Positions 9,033-16,107 of a stretch of DNA of 42,197 nt are shown here, piece by piece. The DNA is taken from NCBI GenBank assembly GCA_001940645.1, contig MDVS01000038.1, forward strand, positions 1 to 42,197, written 5' to 3'. The notes below the pieces were generated by a model. It was given only the letters and a program-made list of their open reading frames with translations. It did not search any database and was not told the origin of the DNA. A program made the translations under genes and the position numbers. Origin of the DNA: Candidatus Heimdallarchaeota archaeon LC_3. Its GTDB lineage: Archaea; Asgardarchaeota; Heimdallarchaeia; Hodarchaeales; LC-3. Position 1 is the first letter of the stretch; each line of letters begins with the position of its first letter.

Positions 9033-9800
9033 ATGAGCTTTAATATAGATGATAAAAAACCCAAACTAACCCATCGATTAACAAAAATAGGAATTCCAGC
9101 ACTAGATGATAGATTAAAGGGATTACCAACAAATTCATTAATATTAATTTTAGGAGATCCAGGAGCAGGGTTTGATACTTTTTTACATCAAATCCTTCAT
9201 TTAAGATCAGAACGTGGAGCCAAAGTGTTATACGTATCACTTGATAGACCTAAAAGTGAGATTGCTTATGATCTATCGACATACCATTGGAAGATCGATA
9301 CTTGGGACTTTTTAGATCTTAGTCCTTCTGCCTCCCGAGAACATGGTGGGACCATGTCTTGGAGCATGGATAGTGTAAATTTGCTTCAACACGATTTAAT
9401 AAGACGTATTGAAGAAGCAAAAGAATTAGTAGCAAAAGAAACTCTTAGAAAGGAAGTGGCTTTCGATACTTGTGTTAATTCTTTAACATCAATGTTATTA
9501 AATACCGAACTTCCCTCTGTTATCTCGTTTTTGAATGAATATGCATCTGCAATAAGAGATACTAACGGATTTCATTTTCTAACTTTAATCAAAGGAGTTC
9601 ATGGTGAAAGGGTCGAAGCAATTCTTAGTCACATCTCTGATGTCGTAATAGAGATGACTTCCACTAAAAAAGGAAATGTTTACGAAAAAGTCTTAGGCAT
9701 CAAAAAAATGCGTGGAATAGCAGCACCTCCAGCATCTCTATTTGCTTTAGAATTTACTGATCGAGGAGTTATGCCCGTTACTACCGAAAGGGTAAGATAG
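9033..9800 (+). CDS. KaiC/RadA-like RecA-fold ATPase with degenerate P-loop
   Basis: This 255-residue protein has the layout of archaeal single-domain KaiC/RAD55-like proteins. It opens with the typical lead-in TKIGIPALDDRLKGLPTNSL, followed by a strand and the P-loop position GDPGAGFDT (41-49). Next come GAKVLYVSLDRPKSEI and a late strand HFLTLIKGVHGE. The Walker A lysine that contacts the phosphates is replaced by Phe (GxxGxGK becomes GDPGAGF), and the following Ser/Thr by Asp. The Walker B region (VAFDTCVNSLTSML) keeps an Asp. It is therefore probably ATPase-dead, or binds nucleotide differently. Related archaeal proteins act in signalling or recombination control. AAAGGA precedes the ATG. 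The cpGTPase gene follows after about 115 bases. Confidence 0.85.
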   Translation: MSFNIDDKKPKLTHRLTKIGIPALDDRLKGLPTNSLILILGDPGAGFDTFLHQILHLRSERGAKVLYVSLDRPKSEIAYDLSTYHWKIDTWDFLDLSPSASREHGGTMSWSMDSVNLLQHDLIRRIEEAKELVAKETLRKEVAFDTCVNSLTSMLLNTELPSVISFLNEYASAIRDTNGFHFLTLIKGVHGERVEAILSHISDVVIEMTSTKKGNVYEKVLGIKKMRGIAAPPASLFALEFTDRGVMPVTTERVR

Positions 9801-9915
9801 CATCTTGGTATTTCGAGGAATTAAGAAAATGATCTTTAATAAGATAGCACCAATTATAACTATTCTTTAAAATATCATTTTTCTCATTAAATATCAAAAA
9901 AAAAAGTTGATTATC

Positions 9916-10740
9916 ATGGCTGTTCAGGGACCTTCATCACTAAAAAGAAGAAAAGAACATAGGTTAGTTTACAAAATGATGCAAGAGACAGACCTAACTA
10001 TTCAGGTTCTTGATGCACGATTTCCACATAGAACTCGTTCACCAGCCATTGAAATTATTGCCAAATCACTAAATAAACCTTTATTAAATTGTATATCAAA
10101 ATCAGATTTAATTCCAAAGGAAGTTGCTGATAAATGGAAAGAATACCTTAACCAATTTAATCCGACCATTCATATTTCATCTAGAGAAAGAATGGGGACA
10201 TCAAGACTGAGGCGGACTATTTTTCGAATTAGTCCATTTGTACCGAGTTCGCTACAACCATTAACTATATGTATTGTGGGTTATCCAAATGTTGGAAAAT
10301 CATCTTTGATAAATGTCTTAGCAGGTCGTCATTCAGCTCCAGTTAGTATAAGAGCAGGGTTTACTCGAACAATTCGGAAAGTAAAAATTACACCCAAGCT
10401 TTATTTAATAGATACACCAGGAGTTACACCAATCGAATCATTAGAATTATCAGAGAAAGTATATTTGTGTACAATCTCTCCAGAAGATATACTTGATCCT
10501 GATTTAATAATAAATTACTTATTTGAACAAGCTAAAAAGTTTAATCAGGTAAAAAGCTGGGAATCTTATTTGAAGCAAAGTTTAGATCAACCAATCGAAT
10601 CAATTCTCGCAAAATTTGCTAAACAAAGGGGATTGATTAGGAAAGGAAATGATCCACAAATTGAAGAAGCAGCTCGAGTATTGATAAGAGATTTTTCTAA
10701 AGGAAAAATTAAATATTATGAAGATCCACAATATCTATAA
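9916..10740 (+). CDS. circularly permuted GTPase of the YlqF/YawG (RbgA-like) ribosome-assembly family
   Basis: A 274-residue GTPase with motif order G4-G5-G1-G2-G3. G4 is SKSD (61-64, normally NKxD), G5 is ISSRE (about 87-91), G1 is GYPNVGKSS (122-130), a G2 Thr sits in GFTRTIRK, and G3 is DTPG (166-169). The N-terminal ARFPHRTRSP segment matches the DARxP..R.P motif of the family. Bacterial RbgA and eukaryotic Nog2/Nug1 relatives drive late assembly of the large ribosomal subunit, and the position just upstream of the ribosomal-protein operon suits that role. I chose ATG 9916 over TTG 9907. A TATA-like TTAAATAT at 9888-9895 lies about 25 bases upstream, which suggests a leaderless message starting at that ATG. 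Confidence 0.92.
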   Translation: MAVQGPSSLKRRKEHRLVYKMMQETDLTIQVLDARFPHRTRSPAIEIIAKSLNKPLLNCISKSDLIPKEVADKWKEYLNQFNPTIHISSRERMGTSRLRRTIFRISPFVPSSLQPLTICIVGYPNVGKSSLINVLAGRHSAPVSIRAGFTRTIRKVKITPKLYLIDTPGVTPIESLELSEKVYLCTISPEDILDPDLIINYLFEQAKKFNQVKSWESYLKQSLDQPIESILAKFAKQRGLIRKGNDPQIEEAARVLIRDFSKGKIKYYEDPQYL

Positions 10741-11045
10741 TGAAAAAATAGAAAATTCTGTTTGTTAATTTTTATCATCTCTCTTCAAAAATTAATAAAT
10801 CGCTTCTAGTTTAATATAATCATTATTAATATGCTCTATTAGTGTTTTTTACTATTTTCTTAGTGATTTTCTTTTATTTAAAGAAAAAACAATGTAGATT
10901 TGATTATTGAAGAGTTTTTTAATGAAAGACCAAAGTAGAAAACTGTTCTAGAACAGAGTATAAAGAATGAAACGAATCTTTATTATTCAATAATTAAAAT
11001 TGATCACTTCATCAAATTTATAGTATAATTAATGTGGGTTATTTA
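10741..11045. other. intergenic region upstream of the ribosomal protein operon
   Basis: AT-rich, with no ORF or RNA recognised. The only clear element is the operon promoter at its 3' end, listed separately. Confidence 0.4.
11017..11029 (+). promoter_or_regulatory. TATA-box promoter of the ribosomal protein operon
   Basis: TTTATAGTATAAT is centred about 25 bases upstream of ATG 11046, the standard archaeal TATA-to-start distance. This predicts a leaderless transcript beginning at the eL32 start codon, and it decides against the GTG at 11034. Confidence 0.55.
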
Positions 11046-11723
11046 ATGTCAACCAATGATAACAACATTCGTCGATTAGCACGTGTTAGAAGAAACAAAC
11101 AACGAAAAAATCCAACCTTCAAATCAACCAATTCTTGGAGGTACAAACGGGTAAATAGCCGTTGGAAAAGACCACGTGGTATTGACAACAAGATGGCAGA
11201 AGCAAAAAAGGGAGTACCAGCAACAGTTAATATAGGCTATAGAACTCCACGTGCTTTAAGAGGGCTTCATGTTGATGGAAAAAACAATGTTCGAGAAGAA
11301 TATCTCGTTCACAATATGTCTGATTTAGAGCTTGTTTTACCTCACAAACATGTTGTGCGAATAGCATCAACAGTTGGAAGAAGAAAAAAAGAAGAAATAC
11401 TTCAACAAGCTCGATCGTGGGGTTTAAAAATCATTAATCCACCAATAATCACCGAAGATATTGGTTTAGATGAAACTGATGAAGATTTATCTCTTGATAG
11501 AGACCTTTCAGAACTAGATTTGAACTTAGAAGATATAGAGGATACAGAAACTGAAACTGATGTAACAGAAAAAGAAGATTTGTCCCTTGATCTTAGTGAT
11601 GATCTAGATATGCCTTCTGAAGAAGAAGAAACAGAAGACGGAGAAGAATTATTAGCTGACGAATTTAAAGATGAGAAATCAGCACCCAAATCTAAACCTA
11701 AAACAATTAAGAAAAAGAAATAG
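11046..11723 (+). CDS. rpl32e: large-subunit ribosomal protein eL32 with acidic C-terminal extension
   Basis: The first 133 residues are a complete eL32: RRLARVRRNKQRKNPTFKS, then WRYKRVNSRWKRPRGIDNKM, NIGYRTPRALRGLHVDG and the GRRKKEEILQQARSWGLKI C-terminal helix. It binds 23S rRNA. About 92 more residues follow (134-225). They are strongly acidic for about 75 residues (clusters such as EEEETEDGEELLADE) and then switch to a lysine-rich end, KSKPKTIKKKK. Ordinary archaeal eL32 is about 130 residues, so the tail nearly doubles the protein. It heads the operon eL32-eL19-uL18-uS5-uL30-uL15. The start is ATG 11046, supported by the TATA box 25 bases upstream; GTG 11034 is less likely. Confidence 0.95.
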   Translation: MSTNDNNIRRLARVRRNKQRKNPTFKSTNSWRYKRVNSRWKRPRGIDNKMAEAKKGVPATVNIGYRTPRALRGLHVDGKNNVREEYLVHNMSDLELVLPHKHVVRIASTVGRRKKEEILQQARSWGLKIINPPIITEDIGLDETDEDLSLDRDLSELDLNLEDIEDTETETDVTEKEDLSLDLSDDLDMPSEEEETEDGEELLADEFKDEKSAPKSKPKTIKKKK

Positions 11724-11754
11724 ATTATTGAAGTTAAAATAAAGTTGAATTAAC

Positions 11755-12249
11755 ATGACAGACGTATTTTCTCAAAGACGGATAGCGAGTGAAATCCTGA
11801 AATGCGGTCTTAACCGTATTTGGATTGATGAAGCTTCATTAAGTGATGTAGCTCTTGCCATGACCCGACTCGATGTAAAGAAACTTATTGCTGATGGAGC
11901 AATCCGTAAAAAGCAAAAAGTGGGAGTATCTCGTGGTCGTGCAAGGTTCGTACTCGAACAAAAGGCTAAAAACCAACGTCGAGGACCTGGTAGAAGAAAA
12001 GGAGGAAAAATAGCCAGATTACCTGTTGGTGGGACAAAACGCGTCTGGATTAACAGAATTCGTTCTCAACGTAGATATCTTAGTGCTCTCCGAAATACAA
12101 AGCAATTAACTCCTACAGTTTATAGAAAATATTATCGTCAAGCTAAAGGCGGTATGTTTAGATCTGTTGGATATCTAAGGGGCCAGCTTCAAGAAGGTGA
12201 TTTCATTAAAGGTGGAAAAACTACAACTGGCCGTAGAGGAGGACGGTAA
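11755..12249 (+). CDS. rpl19e: large-subunit ribosomal protein eL19
   Basis: A 164-residue eL19 with the family N terminus FSQRRIASEILKCGLNRIWI, the ADGAIRKKQKVGVSRGRAR segment and the basic GPGRRKGGK stretch. The protein lies on the 50S surface and has a long, rRNA-penetrating helix. It extends about 15 residues beyond the common archaeal length, with a Gly/Arg/Lys-rich tail ending GRRGGR. The gene sits 31 bases after eL32 and 2 bases before uL18, so it is co-transcribed and probably translationally coupled to uL18. Confidence 0.97.
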   Translation: MTDVFSQRRIASEILKCGLNRIWIDEASLSDVALAMTRLDVKKLIADGAIRKKQKVGVSRGRARFVLEQKAKNQRRGPGRRKGGKIARLPVGGTKRVWINRIRSQRRYLSALRNTKQLTPTVYRKYYRQAKGGMFRSVGYLRGQLQEGDFIKGGKTTTGRRGGR

Positions 12250-12251
12250 AA

Positions 12252-12830
12252 ATGGCTAGAAACAATCGTTTTAGAGTTGCTTTCAGGCGTAGAAGAGAAG
12301 GAAAAACTGATTACAAATTACGACGTGCTTTAGTTATTTCACGTAAGAAAAGAGTAGTAATTAGAAAATCAAACCGTAATATCCGATTACAATTAATTTC
12401 TTCACACGCTGAAGGAGATAAAACACATCTCTCAATTAGTTCAAAAAATTTAGAATTATATCAATGGAAAGGATCAACAAATAATTTGCCTTCAAGTTAC
12501 TTAACAGGATACATGTTCGGTAAAAAAGCCCTTGAAAAAGGATTTAAAGATGAAGAATTAATATTGGATATGGGATTAAACCGTAAATTTTATGGCTCAA
12601 GAATTTTTACTGCTTTAAAAGGAGCAGTTGATGCTGGTCTTAACATTAATCATTCAGAGGAAATTTTTCCTTCGGATGAGCGAATTCAAGGTCAACATAT
12701 ATCTGATTATTCTAAACAATTAGCAAATGATGATAAAGACAAACACAAAAAAGTTTTTAGTAAATATATTCCAGATAAACTTCCAGACATGTTCAATGTT
12801 GTTAAGAAGAAAATTTCTGGAGACAAATAA
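12252..12830 (+). CDS. rpl18: large-subunit ribosomal protein uL18
   Basis: A 192-residue archaeal/eukaryotic-type uL18 (L5e-like), which binds 5S rRNA in the central protuberance. It shows the family pattern FRVAFRRRREGKTDYKLRRA, a strand LISSHAEGDKTHLSISS, TGYMFGKKALEKGF and LKGAVDAGLNI. The start is two bases after the eL19 stop codon. Length matches archaeal members, with a slightly extended C-terminal region rich in Lys/Asp. A 5S rRNA gene, its RNA partner, lies about 6 kb downstream in this window. Confidence 0.97.
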   Translation: MARNNRFRVAFRRRREGKTDYKLRRALVISRKKRVVIRKSNRNIRLQLISSHAEGDKTHLSISSKNLELYQWKGSTNNLPSSYLTGYMFGKKALEKGFKDEELILDMGLNRKFYGSRIFTALKGAVDAGLNINHSEEIFPSDERIQGQHISDYSKQLANDDKDKHKKVFSKYIPDKLPDMFNVVKKKISGDK

Positions 12831-12871
12831 TTAATAAGTAAAATTTGGAAAAAAATCGGTGAACAAATCAA

Positions 12872-13570
12872 ATGTCAAAACCGTATAGACGAGGCACAAG
12901 TAATGCTGGTCGCAGTCGAGATTCTCGACGCGAGGGAAGTGAAGATAGACGAGGCCCGTCACAGTTTGAAAACTGGAAACCCCGTACCCGTCTTGGCAAA
13001 ATGGTCAAGAATGGTGATATTACCAGCATAAACGAGATATTTCTTCAAAACAAACGGATTATGGATATTGAAATTGTAGATATGTTAGTCCCCGGACTTG
13101 AAGAAACTATTTTGGATGTAAGGCGCGTACAACGACAAACAGATGCAGGTAGAAAAACAGCTTTTCAAGCAATAGCTGCTGTAGGTAATAGAAATGGTAT
13201 AATCGGTGTGGAAAGCGGAAAAGATGTATCAATGGGAACTGCTATTCGTAACGCAATAAAAAATGCAAAACTTCAAATTATTCCCGTTAAGCGGGGTTGT
13301 GGAAGTTGGGAATGTGCTTGTCACGATCCTCATAGTATTCCTTTATCAGTAAGTGGAAAATGTGCATCAGTAACGGCAAGAATTCTTCCTGGTCCTAGAG
13401 GGTTAGGATTGGTTACGGGAGAAGCTGCCAAAAAGGTATTAAAGCTTGCAGGTATCGAAGATTGCTGGAGTAGAACTTCTGGAGATACTAGAACAACAAC
13501 AAACTACGTTAAAGCAGTATTTGAAGCACTGAAAGCAACTTACCATGTGCAGAACCCAGCAGATTGGTAA
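12872..13570 (+). CDS. rps5: small-subunit ribosomal protein uS5
   Basis: A 232-residue uS5, which contributes to decoding accuracy and the mRNA entry helicase activity of the 30S subunit. A basic, probably disordered N terminus (about 45 residues, RRGTSNAGRSRDSRREGSED) precedes the S5 double-stranded-RNA-like domain (RRVQRQTDAGRKTAFQAIAA, GNRNGIIGVESGKDV). The archaeal GCGSWECACHDPHSIPL insertion and the C-terminal domain (GPRGLGLVTGEAAKKVLKLA) follow. The C-x-C in that insertion is typical of the archaeal/eukaryotic form. The gene is 41 bases downstream of uL18 in the same operon. Confidence 0.97.
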   Translation: MSKPYRRGTSNAGRSRDSRREGSEDRRGPSQFENWKPRTRLGKMVKNGDITSINEIFLQNKRIMDIEIVDMLVPGLEETILDVRRVQRQTDAGRKTAFQAIAAVGNRNGIIGVESGKDVSMGTAIRNAIKNAKLQIIPVKRGCGSWECACHDPHSIPLSVSGKCASVTARILPGPRGLGLVTGEAAKKVLKLAGIEDCWSRTSGDTRTTTNYVKAVFEALKATYHVQNPADW

Positions 13571-13596
13571 TTGGTATTATTAGGAGATAAGAATAA

Positions 13597-14283
13597 ATGG
13601 CACAAAAAACTACTAAAACTGTTACTACTAAAGTTAAAAAGCCTACAACAACTAAGAAGACTACTACGACTAAAAAACCTGCTGCTTCAACTAAAACCCC
13701 AGCAGCTCCAACTAAAAAGATATCAACGATAATTCAAACAAAACCTAAATTGCAGAAGACAAAAACAAATACTAAATCTAAAAAAACAACAAAATCAACT
13801 GCTGATAAGCGATTGGCTATCATACGTATCCGTGGAATCAATAATGTTAGAAGAGATATTAATGATACAATCGGGTTAATGAATTTAAGGCGGATAAACA
13901 ATTTATCATTTGTTGATAATCGAGTAGACTATAAAGGAATGTTACAGAAGTCTAAAGATTTTATTACTTGGGGAGAACCCTCAGTTCCTGTTGTTTCAGC
14001 AGTTTTTAAGAAATGGGGCCGAGTTTTAGGTGATAAACCTTTAACTGATGAATTTATGAAAGGGAACTCAAACTATAAAACTATTGATGAGTTTGCTAAA
14101 GCTTTTGTTGAACTAAAAGCTGAAATATCTGACGTGATAACTTTGAAACCCTTCTTTAGATTGCATCCTCCTAAGGGTGGATTTAAAGGCAAAGGTATAA
14201 AATATGCATATAAAGCCAATGGAGCTCTTGGTTATAGAGGATCAGAAATTGATGCTCTTATCAAACAAATGGCAGGATTGTAA
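13597..14283 (+). CDS. rpl30: large-subunit ribosomal protein uL30 with histone-H1-like N-terminal extension
   Basis: The uL30 core starts near residue 71 (KRLAIIRIRGINNVRRDIND) and continues with the archaeal KPFFRLHPPKGGFKGKG region and an ordinary C terminus. Before it lie about 70 residues made almost only of Lys, Thr, Pro and Ala (TTTKKTTTTKKPAAS), resembling histone-H1 or PAKK tails. Usual archaeal uL30 is about 155 residues; this one is 228. GGAG at 13581-13584 supports ATG 13597 as the start, so the extension is translated. It sits between uS5 and uL15 in the operon. The tail may bind rRNA or the acidic tail of eL32; this is inference. Confidence 0.95.
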   Translation: MAQKTTKTVTTKVKKPTTTKKTTTTKKPAASTKTPAAPTKKISTIIQTKPKLQKTKTNTKSKKTTKSTADKRLAIIRIRGINNVRRDINDTIGLMNLRRINNLSFVDNRVDYKGMLQKSKDFITWGEPSVPVVSAVFKKWGRVLGDKPLTDEFMKGNSNYKTIDEFAKAFVELKAEISDVITLKPFFRLHPPKGGFKGKGIKYAYKANGALGYRGSEIDALIKQMAGL

Positions 14284-14301
14284 TTACTGGAGATAAAAAA
14301 A

Positions 14302-14757
14302 ATGGTAGTAAGAACAGAAAAGAAAAACAGAAAACAAAGAGGCTCTCGTGTTATGGGTTACGGAAGAATTAGTGGAGGACATCGGGCTTCAGGATCCAGA
14401 GGTGGAGTTGGTCAAGCTGGACGATTCAAACACAAACTCATTCATCACATTATAAAGGGAACTGCTGGAAGGCGGTCAGTACAAATCGTAGGACGAGGAT
14501 TCATTAGAAAAGAAAACTTAACGAAAAAGAATGAGACCTGGAATGTCGAAAAGCTAAATCAATATTTAAGTACTCAAGTTATCAAAAAGACCCCAGTAAA
14601 AGAATTAAATTTAGCAGATTTTAGAATTACAAAATTACTTGGTAAAGGTAACATTAGTTATCCAGTAACAGTCACAGTTAAACAAGCAACGGAGACTGCT
14701 ATTAGTAAAGTAGAGAAAGCAAAAGGAAAAGTAATACTACCTAAGGAAGAAAAGTAA
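14302..14757 (+). CDS. rpl15: large-subunit ribosomal protein uL15
   Basis: A 151-residue uL15 with the glycine/arginine-rich N-terminal arm (RKQRGSRVMGYGRISGGHRA, GSRGGVGQAGRF) that threads through 23S rRNA. The globular half follows (VEKLNQYLS, FRITKLLGKGNISYPVTVTV). TGGAG sits 8 to 12 bases before ATG 14302. This is the last gene of the cluster. In many archaea secY and adk follow uL15; here two tRNA-Val genes follow instead, so the spc operon is split. Confidence 0.97.
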   Translation: MVVRTEKKNRKQRGSRVMGYGRISGGHRASGSRGGVGQAGRFKHKLIHHIIKGTAGRRSVQIVGRGFIRKENLTKKNETWNVEKLNQYLSTQVIKKTPVKELNLADFRITKLLGKGNISYPVTVTVKQATETAISKVEKAKGKVILPKEEK

Positions 14758-14862
14758 CCGATCTACTAAAATTTTAAAATTCTTAATATCAAATAAAATC
14801 ATCAATATTTATCTATTTCAAAATAAATTTGGTAAGTATTGCTAAAAATACACAAAAAATAT

Positions 14863-15002
14863 GAGCCACTGGTCTAGCCCGGTATGACGTCTCCCTGACA
14901 AATCGTTTAAATGCGTTTAAATGATATTAGTACGGAGGAGGTCTGCAGTTCAAATTCCTACGCCTTGTGGGACGCAGGATGAATCTCTGCAGTGGCTCAC
15001 CA
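14863..15002 (+). tRNA. tRNA-Val (anticodon GAC) with two introns, CCA encoded
   Basis: The acceptor is GAGCCAC (14863-14869) paired with GTGGCTC (14992-14998), then discriminator A and an encoded CCA (15000-15002). The anticodon stem TCTCC/GGAGG encloses loop CTGACA + C with anticodon GAC at 14897-14899. Intron 1 is 14901-14932 (32 nt), at the canonical 37/38 site. It contains a 10-bp stem, ATCGTTTAAA against TTTAAATGAT (one G-U pair), with loop TGCG. The T-stem TGCAG (14944-14948)/CTGCA (14987-14991) encloses TTCAAAT plus a second insert, about 14956-14986 (31 nt), inside the T-loop. Removing both gives a regular 77-nt tRNA including CCA. The exact register of intron 2 may shift by a few bases. 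Confidence 0.9.
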
Positions 15003-15055
15003 ATTCTTTTTATTACTTTGGTCGTTGATAGAACAATAAACAAATTATTTCATTT

Positions 15056-15155
15056 GGGCTGGTAGTTTAGCACGGCTATAACGCTTCCCTCACATTCATT
15101 TACTTTTATGAAGAGGATACGGAAGAAATCGAGCGTTCAAATCGCTCTCAGCTCA
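15056..15155 (+). tRNA. tRNA-Val (anticodon CAC) with one intron
   Basis: The acceptor is GGGCTGG (15056-15062) against TCAGCTC (15148-15154), including two G-U pairs, with discriminator A at 15155. No CCA is encoded. The anticodon stem CTTCC/GGAAG holds loop CTCACA + C, with anticodon CAC at 15091-15093. The intron is 15095-15119 (25 nt) at the 37/38 position and contains TTCAT/ATGAA, a 5-bp stem. The T-arm GAGCG-TTCAAAT-CGCTC is perfect. It lies 53 bases after tRNA-Val(GAC), so the pair may be one transcript decoding GUC/GUU and GUG valine codons. Confidence 0.92.
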
Positions 15156-15263
15156 TGATTTTTATTTTTTATTAGAAATCAAGCTTAATTTTAAATTATT
15201 GAATTTCTTGTCCTATTCATTTACTCAGTAAAGAATAAGTAACTTCTTTCAAGTTGTTATCTC

Positions 15264-16067
15264 ATGTCAGAAGATTCTCAATCTATAGACCTAATTGGCA
15301 ATTTTTTCATCAAATCATTCCCAAAAAGTCGTCGTTTGCTTAGCGAACTCTTTGATGAGTTCCTGAAAAAACATTATTCAGTTGGTTACATTGAAGTTAA
15401 TGTTACGAAAGGTAAAGAATTGATAAACGAATATTTATCAAAAACTTGAGAAAAAATTTCATTTACTTCTTGGATTGTTAAATGCATTAGTGATGCTGTT
15501 ACTAATTATCCTGAAATTAATGCGTATCGAAAAGGAAAAAACAAAGTTATTGAGTTTGAAGATATCGATATTATAGTTATGGTTGAAAGAAAACTACCTG
15601 ATAAAGTTATTCCGATTCCTTATTCAGTAAGAAGAAGTTCAGAAAAAAATCTCCTTACTATTTCACGTGAAATTCGATCAACCCAGACAATGAAAGTATC
15701 TGAAAAGAATCAATTTTTAGATCAGGGTTTGAAGATCAAGGTTTATTCTTTAATTCCTAGATTTATCAGAAGATGGTTTATTCATCGATTAATTTATAAT
15801 CCAGTCAACATCAAAAAACAAGGAGGATTAATTGTTGTAACCTCAGTAGGAATGTTCTCTAATACTAGAGGATGGGTAGGTGGTTTTGGAGGAATTACTA
15901 CACTGAACATTGCTGTGGGGGGAATTACTCAAAAATTAGTAAAAAAAGAGAACGAAATAAAGGAAGAATAATTTTTACAAATTACTCTTTCTATTGATCA
16001 TGATTCAATTGATGGTGGTCCAGCTACCAGATTTTCAAGTTATTTGGTAAATTTATTAGAATCCTGA
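15264..16067 (+). pseudogene. 2-oxoacid dehydrogenase E2-type acyltransferase catalytic domain, interrupted by two in-frame stops
   Basis: One reading frame of 267 codons runs from ATG 15264 to TGA 16065-16067 and reads throughout like a stand-alone E2 (lipoamide acyltransferase) catalytic domain. It includes KISFTSWIVKCISDAV, NAYRKGKNKVIEFEDIDI, GGFGGITTLNIAVGGI and the active-site signature DHDSIDGG (DHxxxDG, about codons 245-252). Two stop codons break it without shifting frame: TGA at 15447-15449 (codon 62, where family members usually have Gly, one base away from GGA) and TAA at 15969-15971 (codon 236, just before the catalytic strand). Separate short ORFs of 61 and 130 codons are therefore pieces of one gene. 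It is most likely a recent pseudogene; assembly errors would give the same picture. No lipoyl or E3-binding domain is present. Confidence 0.85.
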
Positions 16068-16107
16068 CATGGTTTGACAGAATTGCTCAATTAAGATATT
16101 TCTTTTT

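Noticed and set aside
9907..9915. TTG start three codons before the cpGTPase ATG, and likewise GTG 11034 for eL32
   Set aside because: TATA boxes at 9888-9895 and 11017-11029 lie about 25 bases before ATG 9916 and ATG 11046, favouring leaderless starts at those ATGs.
11402..11689. A 95-codon minus-strand ORF rich in serine inside eL32
   Set aside because: It is the antisense reading of the acidic Glu/Asp codons of the eL32 tail; Ser runs arise from that composition.
15447..15449. TGA in the E2 frame as a selenocysteine codon
   Set aside because: The family has glycine rather than cysteine here, the catalytic residue is a histidine elsewhere, and a second stop (TAA) further down cannot be selenocysteine.
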